NCBI GenBank assembly: GCA_905178155.1
Contig: CAJINV010000012.1
Coordinates: 1,368,492-1,432,491, forward strand
Reading direction: 5' to 3'
Origin: Amoebophrya sp. A120
Lineage: Eukaryota > Sar > Dinophyceae > Syndiniales > Amoebophryaceae
DNA length: 64,000 nucleotides
The translations under genes were made by a program, and so were the position numbers. Below the pieces are notes generated by a model. That model worked only from the letters and a program-made list of their open reading frames with translations, searched no databases and had not been told where the DNA came from. Below, piece after piece: positions 62,701-64,000 of the stretch (its first letter is position 1; each line of letters begins with the position of its first letter).

Positions 62701-64000
62701 TTGAGGTGAAGTTCTCGAGTAGTACTTCTACAGGTGGAACTATCCAAGAAAAAAACTGTGTAAGTGTAAATCTGTGATGCAGAACATGAAACAGAGTTAC
62801 ACCTGTCATGCCAGACATCCATGCAGTCCTCCTTTCATGTGTGTTTTCCCTTACAAATCACGCATGACAGGTTTTCTGTGTCATGTAGAGCAAACTTGTG
62901 ATGCTGTCAGCCAAGGAAAGTTACACTAGCACAGTTTTTTTCTTGGATAGGAACGAAAGGTAGTACAGCAAGTAGTACAACTACTTCTCAAATGATAAAA
63001 AAGGAATTCCTAGCCGAGGAAATTTGGAACGTCGAGGTTTTCCAACTGACAGAGCAGACCGCGTTGCACGACATGTTTCTGCAACAACCCATCGGGATTC
63101 TCGGGAAGGGGAGCAAAGTGCTAGTTTTGTCCTCGAAATCCTGCTCCCCCGAAGGGCCAGAGACCGACAACACGTGCGCCGCGGCCGGGAGCGAAGGCAC
63201 AAGCAGCAACTGCATCGTGAAGGTCCGGGTTTTGTCCGGGGTGGCGCCAAATGTGAATGCGGCGACGATCATGAGCAGTAGTTCGGGTGGAGGAGCTTCT
63301 TCTACGAATGCAGCAGGTAGAGGCACGACCTCGTCAGGTGTATCAGTCGCGGGTAGGAGGAAACTGAGCTCTGCTGCGCCGGAATTCTGCCCGGGAGCGG
63401 ACAGCGTCCCGGGATACGACCCGGAGTTTTGCTCCTACACGGGTGCTAGCGCTTCTATGCACGATCAACAAAGCATAGACTTTGCAGCCTTGCACCATCA
63501 TATGAGCGGCTTATCGGAGGAAAAAAGACGAGCTGCTTGTTTTTCACCACAACTTCTGTGGATGGGACGATTTTGATTTTGCAGGATCGGTATGGGAAAA
63601 ATAGTCGCTGTCACGCATGGCAAATAGACAGAATCTGGTCTGCTCGTGTTGTTCTAAGGATATGGAACCTGGCGACATCGAGCAGCGGTGTCTTTCGTAT
63701 TTTTTCTAGCGAAATTATGCAAATACCTCTGCGGAAATTCTGCATCGTCATATTGCATTCACGACCCATCGCACTGAAGAAGTTAGTAGAAGCAGTAATT
63801 TTTCCTCACGATGCAACTCCTCATGGGCGGACCATTTCAATGTCGCAGAGAGTTTCTCGCAAGAGGGCCACCCGTGGGACGCCAGCATGCACGATGGTGG
63901 CGGCGCTACTAGAGCGTCTCACTGGGGCACGGGTGTAGCGGCAGCCGCTGCATACGGCGATCCACACATGGCCAGCACTGCGACGAATGGCTCTACAGCC
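19465..64000 (+). CDS. Giant protein gene, about 10,130 residues, unrecognised, open at window end
   Basis: Exons: 19465-20764, 21024-22544, 22818-22934, 23200-24969, 25198-25535, 25805-26604, 26830-27655, 27927-29711, 30948-31180, 31465-31580, 31907-31997, 32282-32402, 32564-33072, 33333-34984, 35254-35293, 35619-35652, 35865-36001, 36286-36339, 36631-37399, 37614-37663, 37949-38750, 39074-39129, 39387-39462, 39723-40119, 40338-41111, 41378-42115, 42341-42763, 43033-43385, 43642-43708, 43980-44986, 45448-45506, 45794-46009, 47149-47887, 48089-48129, 48371-49020, 49305-49440, 49712-49865, 50011-51235, 51504-52231, 52542-53383, 53607-59250, 59468-60409, 60735-61588, 61856-61897, 62186-62387, 62704-62741, 62955-63589, 63710-64000. 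The frame holds at every junction up to a probable one-base indel at 63521-63526. Helical blocks rich in charged, Leu and Trp residues alternate with Ser/Thr/Ala/Gln linkers and Lys/Glu coiled-coil-like stretches. I see no known catalytic motif. Start ATG 19465 is the first in frame. Confidence 0.75.
20765..21018. mobile_element. Introner, family A, TSD ATGCC
   Basis: 254 bp, phase 1. Ends TAAGCATTGC...GCAGTTGATA; the right arm is shortened (TTGTCCCAGACAT). Exact ATGCC at 20760-20764 and 21019-21023. Orientation opposite to 17543-17804. Confidence 0.9.
21024..22544 (+). CDS. Giant gene, exon 2
   Basis: 507 codons. A folded-looking block (FDQWTVVERRQKMVLFVS, then HRLINRILKARNNQHFW, then WLANKGITALVLAVYEAV) is split by a Gly/Ser/Lys linker near 21720-21840. 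A second block contains WSEKTQQKLRFRIVKLPKR. The exon ends acidic. Family unknown. Confidence 0.7.
22545..22812. mobile_element. Introner, family A, TSD TGCCC
   Basis: 268 bp, phase 1. Ends TATCAACTGT...GCATTTGATA; exact TGCCC at 22540-22544 and 22813-22817. Confidence 0.92.
22935..23194. mobile_element. Introner, family A, TSD CGCCG
   Basis: 260 bp, phase 1. Ends TAGGGATTGC...GCAGTTCATA; exact CGCCG at 22930-22934 and 23195-23199. The terminal bases are more diverged than in most copies. Confidence 0.9.
23200..24969 (+). CDS. Giant gene, exon 4
   Basis: 590 codons. A conserved-looking block contains FIVMDNTFDMYCDWLADTEN and YPLLARIVNSEDPFLLGEK. It continues with a beta-rich part (VWVYYEPDRLRQM, LLVPGVFRLRKLY) and ends MRVYWMEAFSGANKICADN. 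Two Gly/Asn/Ser linkers interrupt it. Codon use is GC-ending in the blocks. No family recognised. Confidence 0.72.
24970..25192. mobile_element. Introner, family D, TSD TTTCA/TTTGA
   Basis: 223 bp, phase 1. Ends TATGAGAGTG...CACTGTCATA. Flanks (24965-24969, 25193-25197) match at 4 of 5. Confidence 0.9.
25536..25799. mobile_element. Introner, family A, TSD AGTCG
   Basis: 264 bp, phase 0. Ends TATGCATCGC...GCATTTGATA; exact AGTCG at 25531-25535 and 25800-25804. Confidence 0.92.
26605..26824. mobile_element. Introner, family D, TSD GTGAG
   Basis: 220 bp, phase 2. Ends TATGAGACTG...CACTCTCATA; exact GTGAG at 26600-26604 and 26825-26829. This TSD also permits a GT...AG intron. Confidence 0.92.
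27656..27921. mobile_element. Introner, family A, TSD CACAC
   Basis: 266 bp, phase 0. Ends TATCAATTGT...ACATTTGATA; exact CACAC at 27651-27655 and 27922-27926. Confidence 0.92.
27927..29711 (+). CDS. Giant gene, exon 8
   Basis: 595 codons, ending IWEE before a GT donor. A structured block (YRLSCPVFWGVVHNSAISEA, FDKVVFPVIDSVDKLRELRF, YMGIDLVFFDQEG) leads into a long Lys/Glu coiled-coil-like region. After an Ala/Pro/Ser linker comes a final helix (MARNLKRFLRAARYYLPERD). No family recognised. Confidence 0.72.
29889..29985 (+). repeat. Unoccupied copy of a duplicated intron-3'-end segment
   Basis: About 95 bp ending in an AG plus GGCAGCAC. It matches 30607-30962 except for a few substitutions and lacks the introner found there: AAGAGAAAGTTTTG is continuous. 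It therefore shows the pre-insertion state of that site. Confidence 0.8.
29986..30600. other. GC-rich insert between the two duplicate segments
   Basis: About 615 bp, with GGGGCGCCC-type words, A-rich patches and an imperfect direct repeat (AATCCGCATGGTATGGGCCC near 30139, AATCCGCATGTTATGGGCCC near 30294). I see no ORF of note and no TIR. Its bracketing by a near-identical 95-bp segment suggests a duplication-associated insertion. Its origin is unknown. Confidence 0.5.
30607..30962 (+). repeat. Occupied copy of the duplicated segment (split by an introner)
   Basis: Left part 30607-30649 and right part 30908-30962 together match 29889-29985. The interruption is the family A element 30650-30902 plus one extra GAGAA. 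The right part contains the acceptor used in the gene model. Confidence 0.8.
30650..30902. mobile_element. Introner, family A, TSD GAGAA, nested in a conventional intron
   Basis: 253 bp. Ends TATCAAATGC...GCATTTCATA; exact GAGAA at 30645-30649 and 30903-30907. It lies 45 bp before a conventional acceptor. The unoccupied site at about 29923-29935 has a single GAGAA. Confidence 0.93.
31181..31459. mobile_element. Introner, family B, TSD TTCAG
   Basis: 279 bp, phase 2. Ends TATTCTGAGT...ACTCAGGATA; exact TTCAG at 31176-31180 and 31460-31464. Confidence 0.92.
31581..31901. mobile_element. Introner, family C, TSD GGTAG
   Basis: 321 bp, phase 1. Ends TATCGAAAGG...CCTTACGATA; exact GGTAG at 31576-31580 and 31902-31906. 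A GT...AG reading is also possible. Confidence 0.92.
31998..32276. mobile_element. Introner, family B, TSD GGGTC/GGTTC
   Basis: 279 bp, phase 2. Ends TATCCTGAGT...ACTCAGGATA. Flanks match at 4 of 5 (31993-31997, 32277-32281). Confidence 0.9.
32403..32558. mobile_element. Introner, family H, TSD CGATG
   Basis: 156 bp, phase 0. Ends TATCAAATGC...GCAGTTCATA, with inner GTATCGTAC arms. The outer 10 bp are those of family A, so this copy looks like an A/H chimera. Exact CGATG at 32398-32402 and 32559-32563. Confidence 0.91.
33073..33327. mobile_element. Introner, family A, TSD AAAGA
   Basis: 255 bp, phase 2. Ends TATCAATTGT...GCACTTGATA; exact AAAGA at 33068-33072 and 33328-33332. Confidence 0.92.
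33333..34984 (+). CDS. Giant gene, exon 14
   Basis: About 550 codons, mostly low complexity: acidic at the start, then Ser/Thr/Ala/Pro-rich. Two similar short helical segments recur, LLSQASANLQEELKKRGM near 33630 and DLCQQASTDIQKQIFDRFLQMK near 34120. Each is followed by a KAQDLLSSMVEH / KAEGILDRLIHFHE partner, suggesting an internal duplication of a roughly 40-residue helical unit. Confidence 0.68.
34985..35248. mobile_element. Introner, family A, TSD TCTGA
   Basis: 264 bp, phase 1. Ends TATGGATTGC...ACATTTGATA; exact TCTGA at 34980-34984 and 35249-35253. Confidence 0.92.
35294..35613. mobile_element. Introner, family C, TSD CGTGC
   Basis: 320 bp, phase 2. Ends TATCAAAAGG...GCTTACGATA; exact CGTGC at 35289-35293 and 35614-35618. 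Flanked by tiny exons of 40 bp and 34 bp. Confidence 0.92.
35653..35859. mobile_element. Introner, family E, TSD TCCAT
   Basis: 207 bp, phase 0. Ends TATCGCAAGA...TCGTACGATA, with AAAAAACTGTTTCAC arms. Exact TCCAT at 35648-35652 and 35860-35864. Confidence 0.92.
36002..36280. mobile_element. Introner, family B, TSD CAGAA
   Basis: 279 bp, phase 2. Ends TATCCTGTGT...ACAAATGATA; exact CAGAA at 35997-36001 and 36281-36285. Only 54 bp of exon separates it from the next family B copy. Confidence 0.92.
36340..36625. mobile_element. Introner, family B, TSD GAAGA
   Basis: 286 bp, phase 2. Ends TATCCTGAGT...ACTGAGGATA; exact GAAGA at 36335-36339 and 36626-36630. Same orientation and very similar interior to 36002-36280. 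Confidence 0.92.
37400..37608. mobile_element. Introner, family E, TSD GCCGG/GTCGG
   Basis: 209 bp, phase 0. Ends TACCCCACGA...TCCTGCGATA; flanks match at 4 of 5. Confidence 0.9.
37664..37943. mobile_element. Introner, family B, TSD ACGAG
   Basis: 280 bp, phase 2. Ends TATCCTATGT...ACATAGGATA, a perfect terminal complement that differs from other family B ends. Exact ACGAG at 37659-37663 and 37944-37948. Confidence 0.92.
38751..39068. mobile_element. Introner, family E (long form), TSD AGTTG
   Basis: 318 bp, against about 210 bp for the other family E copies. Phase 0. Ends TATCCAACGA...TCTTGCGATA; exact AGTTG at 38746-38750 and 39069-39073. About 100 bp of extra interior lies near 38890-39010. 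Confidence 0.9.
39130..39381. mobile_element. Introner, family I, TSD CAGAT
   Basis: 252 bp, phase 2. Ends TATGACCCGC...GCAGGTTATA; exact CAGAT at 39125-39129 and 39382-39386. Same length as the family I copy at 10721-10972, in the opposite orientation. Confidence 0.91.
39463..39717. mobile_element. Introner, family A, TSD AGGAT
   Basis: 255 bp, phase 0. Ends TATGCATTGC...GCAATGGATA; exact AGGAT at 39458-39462 and 39718-39722. Confidence 0.92.
40120..40332. mobile_element. Introner, family A (short), TSD GGTGC
   Basis: 213 bp, phase 1. Ends TATCAAATGC...GCAATGCATA; exact GGTGC at 40115-40119 and 40333-40337. About 40-50 bp shorter inside than typical. Confidence 0.91.
41112..41372. mobile_element. 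Introner, family A, TSD AGTGA
   Basis: 261 bp, phase 1. Ends TACCAAATGT...ACAGTTGATA; exact AGTGA at 41107-41111 and 41373-41377. Confidence 0.92.
42116..42335. mobile_element. Introner, family D, TSD TGCCG
   Basis: 220 bp, phase 1. Ends TAGGACAGCG...CACTGTCATA; exact TGCCG at 42111-42115 and 42336-42340. Confidence 0.92.
42341..42763 (+). CDS. Giant gene, exon 27
   Basis: 141 codons forming one compact, folded-looking block: RRPLYGLRRAALLHLFGLNQ, GTWFAIADGIFLREIHFDAV, then LFDVDQFGEHRV. Low-complexity sequence is nearly absent, which makes this segment a good query for structure or profile searches. Family unknown. Confidence 0.7.
42764..43027. mobile_element. Introner, family A, TSD AATGG/GATGG
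   Basis: 264 bp, phase 1. Ends TATGGATTGC...ACATTTGATA; flanks match at 4 of 5. Confidence 0.9.
43386..43636. mobile_element. Introner, family A, TSD ACATG
   Basis: 251 bp, phase 0. Ends TATCAAATGA...GCAATCCATA; exact ACATG at 43381-43385 and 43637-43641. Near-inverse of 13488-13738. Confidence 0.91.
43709..43974. mobile_element. Introner, family A, TSD GTCGT/GTCGC
   Basis: 266 bp, phase 1. Ends TATCAAATGT...GCATTGGATA; flanks match at 4 of 5. Its left exon is only 67 bp. Confidence 0.9.
43980..44986 (+). CDS. Giant gene, exon 30
   Basis: About 335 codons. Helical start (VSELSHNLFQLVLGLKQGRL, then AVNTLNVETWRKEKKRIST and WILQIRRVELEWLDYCANLQ), a Gly/Ser/Thr linker, then another helical block with a Trp-rich end (SETWKWWPVNVRHF). 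It resembles an all-helical scaffold; family unknown. Confidence 0.68.
44987..45442. mobile_element. Introner, family A, with a secondary insertion in its right arm, TSD AGAGC
   Basis: 456 bp, phase 0. Ends TATCAAATGC...GCAATCCATA; exact AGAGC at 44982-44986 and 45443-45447. The right TIR is split: TTCCAG at 45219-45224 is followed by 188 bp of unrelated AT- and pyrimidine-rich DNA (45225-45412) ending in another TTCCAG. The TIR then resumes. Confidence 0.88.
45507..45788. mobile_element. Introner, family B, TSD AACGG
   Basis: 282 bp, phase 2. Ends TATCATTTGT...ACACAGGATA; exact AACGG at 45502-45506 and 45789-45793. Interior close to 14931-15217. Confidence 0.92.
46010..47143. mobile_element. 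Large introner, family L, TSD GCGGA, with repeat-rich cargo
   Basis: 1,134 bp, phase 2. Ends TATCACACAG...CTATGGGATA, with arms sharing AGAAAAAAGCTGGC. Exact GCGGA at 46005-46009 and 47144-47148. The first 160 bp look like an ordinary family L element with its own inner inverted repeat (about 46032-46153, TATTTGTAATGC and complement). Roughly 950 bp of GC-rich, tandem-repeat DNA then precedes the right arm. Removal restores PPAEAEAETDEND. An ORF across the cargo is a by-product of the repeats. Confidence 0.85.
46491..46641. repeat. Tandem 12/13-bp repeat, GAGAGGGTG(G)CGC, inside the family L element
   Basis: About 12 units alternate between a 12-bp form (GAGAGGGTGCGC) and a 13-bp form (GAGAGGGTGGCGC). 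The pyrimidine-rich stretch at about 46840-47090 carries the complementary words (CACCCTCTCGG, GACCTCT), so the cargo could fold back on itself. Confidence 0.85.
47149..47887 (+). CDS. Giant gene, exon 33
   Basis: About 246 codons: an acidic AEAEAETDENDFD start, a compact helical block (LAALDREDAALFLKVLVEKQ, then EQMYEMLRQDSKLVEAA), a Gly/Thr/Ala linker, a Lys/Gln basic run, and an end reading YFLPTDFFEPTIIGEGEDYE. Family unknown. Confidence 0.68.
47888..48083. mobile_element. Introner, family H, TSD GAGAC/GACCC
   Basis: 196 bp, phase 0. Ends TACGCACTGC...GGAGTGGATA; TIR core CTGCAAAAG and CTTTTGGAG. Flanks match at only 3 of 5. Removal joins YKLRD to EQEKNASHMLAQF, which fixes the frame across the next element. 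Confidence 0.8.
48130..48365. mobile_element. Introner, family K, TSD TTCAG
   Basis: 236 bp, phase 2. Ends TATGGGATTC...GAGCGCCATA, with arms containing TGTTACATTCTCA. Exact TTCAG at 48125-48129 and 48366-48370. Its TTACATTCTCA word recalls the TTACAATCTCA of family I. Confidence 0.88.
49021..49299. mobile_element. Introner, family B, TSD AGACT
   Basis: 279 bp, phase 1. Ends TATCCTGAGC...ACTCAGAATA; exact AGACT at 49016-49020 and 49300-49304. Confidence 0.91.
49441..49706. mobile_element. Introner, family A, TSD AACAC
   Basis: 266 bp, phase 2. Ends TATGCATTGC...GCATTTCATA; exact AACAC at 49436-49440 and 49707-49711. Confidence 0.92.
49866..50005. mobile_element. Introner, family A, internally deleted, TSD TTGAG/TCGAG
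   Basis: 140 bp, the shortest element here. Phase 0. Ends TATCAAATGC...GCAATGCATA; flanks match at 4 of 5. Both TIRs are intact while about half of the usual interior is missing. Confidence 0.9.
50011..51235 (+). CDS. Giant gene, exon 38
   Basis: About 408 codons. Start: FVRSMPFRKEWFRLFERILI, an acidic linker, then a helical block (ITELDAVLAFKRIQTEFRVL, LPDLLEDMIASWDGILEPQL) and a charged coiled-coil-like stretch (EKREKSRKEEEKITKRLERV). Long Ser/Thr/Pro linkers fill the second half. Family unknown. Confidence 0.68.
51236..51498. mobile_element. Introner, family A, TSD TGCCG
   Basis: 263 bp, phase 1. Ends TATCAAATGC...GCATTTGATA; exact TGCCG at 51231-51235 and 51499-51503. Same TSD sequence as the family D copy at 42116. 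Confidence 0.92.
52232..52536. mobile_element. Introner, family G, TSD TCCAC
   Basis: 305 bp, phase 0. Ends TATTACAGTG...CATTGCAATA, with GGGGGTGGGGGCATTTTTCA arms. Exact TCCAC at 52227-52231 and 52537-52541. Clear sister of 3361-3668, same orientation. Confidence 0.92.
53384..53601. mobile_element. Introner, family E, TSD AAACT
   Basis: 218 bp, phase 2. Ends TATCGCAAGA...TCGTACGATA; exact AAACT at 53379-53383 and 53602-53606. Closely similar to 35653-35859. Confidence 0.92.
53607..59250 (+). CDS. Giant gene, exon 41: 5.6 kb without any introner
   Basis: 1,881 codons in one open frame, the longest uninterrupted exon. Helical, Leu/Lys/Glu-rich blocks (for example YQQIRLWLEAWKQDLKNLSQ; LQKRVYALVQQFRQRYLLHF; ARKLQEQIVHELQKRILLIP) are separated by long Ser/Thr/Ala/Gly/Pro linkers. 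A His/Gly run, GAHGGAHGG, lies near the start (53710). A long scaffold-like protein is likely; no family is recognised. Elsewhere in this gene coding exons average about 530 bp between elements. Confidence 0.8.
59251..59462. mobile_element. Introner, family F, TSD CACAA
   Basis: 212 bp, phase 0. Ends TATGCGAAGA...TCGTGGGATA, with AAGTGTTACAGTTACAC arms. Exact CACAA at 59246-59250 and 59463-59467. The arms are longer than in the other family F copies. Confidence 0.91.
60410..60729. mobile_element. Introner, family C, TSD GCATC
   Basis: 320 bp, phase 0. Ends TATTGTGAGG...CATTTTGATA; exact GCATC at 60405-60409 and 60730-60734. Its interior is the reverse orientation of 35294-35613. Confidence 0.92.
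60735..61588 (+). CDS. Giant gene, exon 43
   Basis: About 285 codons. Folded-looking start (LNSVTLTILALKFLFDWNID), a Gly/Ala linker, a second helix (RFFHLEVLRLFFKFLQYLCE), then acidic and Pro-rich sequence ending in a Gln/His run. Family unknown. Confidence 0.68.
61589..61850. mobile_element. Introner, family A, TSD AAGAT
   Basis: 262 bp, phase 2. Ends TATCAAACGC...GCAATGCATA; exact AAGAT at 61584-61588 and 61851-61855. Interior very similar to 41112-41372. Confidence 0.92.
61898..62180. mobile_element. Introner, family B, TSD GACGG
   Basis: 283 bp, phase 2. Ends TATCGTATTT...ACATGGGATA; exact GACGG at 61893-61897 and 62181-62185. Interior close to 37664-37943. Confidence 0.92.
62388..62698. 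mobile_element. Introner, family C, TSD AGATT
   Basis: 311 bp, phase 0. Ends TATCAAAAGG...CTTCTTGATA; exact AGATT at 62383-62387 and 62699-62703. Its TSD plus terminus reads GATAAGATT on both sides, so the insertion point has a one-to-two-base ambiguity. Confidence 0.91.
62742..62949. mobile_element. Introner, family F, TSD GGAAC
   Basis: 208 bp, phase 2. Ends TATCCAAGAA...TTCTTGGATA (perfect complement). Exact GGAAC at 62737-62741 and 62950-62954. Close to 13883-14094. Confidence 0.93.
63521..63526 (+). other. A6 homopolymer at a probable one-base indel in the giant gene
   Basis: Upstream the frame reads HHHMSGLSEEK. With six A's it runs on to a stop at 63574-63576. With five it would continue KDELLVFHHNFCGWDDFDFAGS to a GT donor at 63590 and join an open 3' exon. 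The change could be an assembly error or a genuine frameshift ending the protein. Confidence 0.5.
63590..63709 (+). other. Possible conventional GT-AG intron near the window end
   Basis: 120 bp, GTATGGGAAA to a pyrimidine-rich GTATTTTTTCTAG acceptor. Splicing in phase 0 joins DFDFAGS to RNYANTSAEILHRH, and the exon 63710-64000 stays open for all 97 codons. It depends on the indel at 63521-63526. Confidence 0.5.

Noticed and set aside
970-62949. Recurrent peptide-like strings such as IANMSGSG, KMSGSGRLE, KCLGLEEC and FQTQTFLHL in many reading frames
   Set aside because: They are translations of the family A terminal repeats in different frames, not a protein family.
970-62949. CRISPR array or satellite interpretation of the repeats
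   Set aside because: Repeats are paired as inverted ends around unique coding interruptions, with target duplications and irregular spacing. No direct repeat-spacer pattern exists.

Overview
This is nuclear DNA from a eukaryote with all recognisable coding on the + strand. I see no bacterial-style operons, tRNAs, rRNAs or CRISPR. The most striking content is 75 short elements (140 bp to 1.1 kb, mostly 200-320 bp) that interrupt three genes. Each has terminal inverted repeats (TIRs) running TA...TA. Sixty of the 75 are flanked by an exact 5-bp target-site duplication (TSD), and 15 by an imperfect one. They behave as introner elements, that is, intron-generating DNA transposons. Removing each element plus one TSD copy restores the reading frame in every coding case. 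Giant genes, dense TIR introners and mostly non-GT/AG junctions fit what I recall of syndinialean dinoflagellates such as Amoebophrya. That assignment is an inference; I ran no search.

Layout. (1) 1-1440: 3' end of a type IA topoisomerase gene (TOP3-like), with two conventional GT-AG introns and one introner. (2) 1441-2318: intergenic. (3) 2319-17970: a 31-exon gene, 28 introners plus two conventional introns, conceptually 2,641 residues. It opens with a GT54 (GnT-IV/MGAT4-like) glycosyltransferase domain and continues into a long unrecognised part with several hydrophobic segments. (4) 17971-19464: intergenic. (5) 19465-64000 and beyond: a giant gene of about 10,130 conceptual residues, still open at the window end. 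It carries 45 introners in coding sequence, one more inside a conventional intron, and no domain I can name.

The introners fall into 12 TIR families, called A-L here: A 31 copies, B 13, C 7, D 4, E 4, H 4, F 3, G 2, I 2, J 2, L 2, K 1. Families with unrelated TIRs still share internal words of the form TTGTNATGC and its complement GCATNACAA, which suggests one mobilising machinery. Copies occur in both orientations. Insertion phases are nearly even (27 phase 0, 25 phase 1, 22 phase 2).

Three sites deserve most attention. An unoccupied paralogous site (29889-29985) can be compared with its occupied twin (30607-30962). A 1,134-bp family L element carries a repeat-rich cargo. Six conventional GT-AG introns lack TIRs and appear to be a separate class. 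Exact splice junctions cannot be fixed from DNA alone. Exon coordinates below use one convention: the left TSD copy stays in the upstream exon and the right copy is removed.
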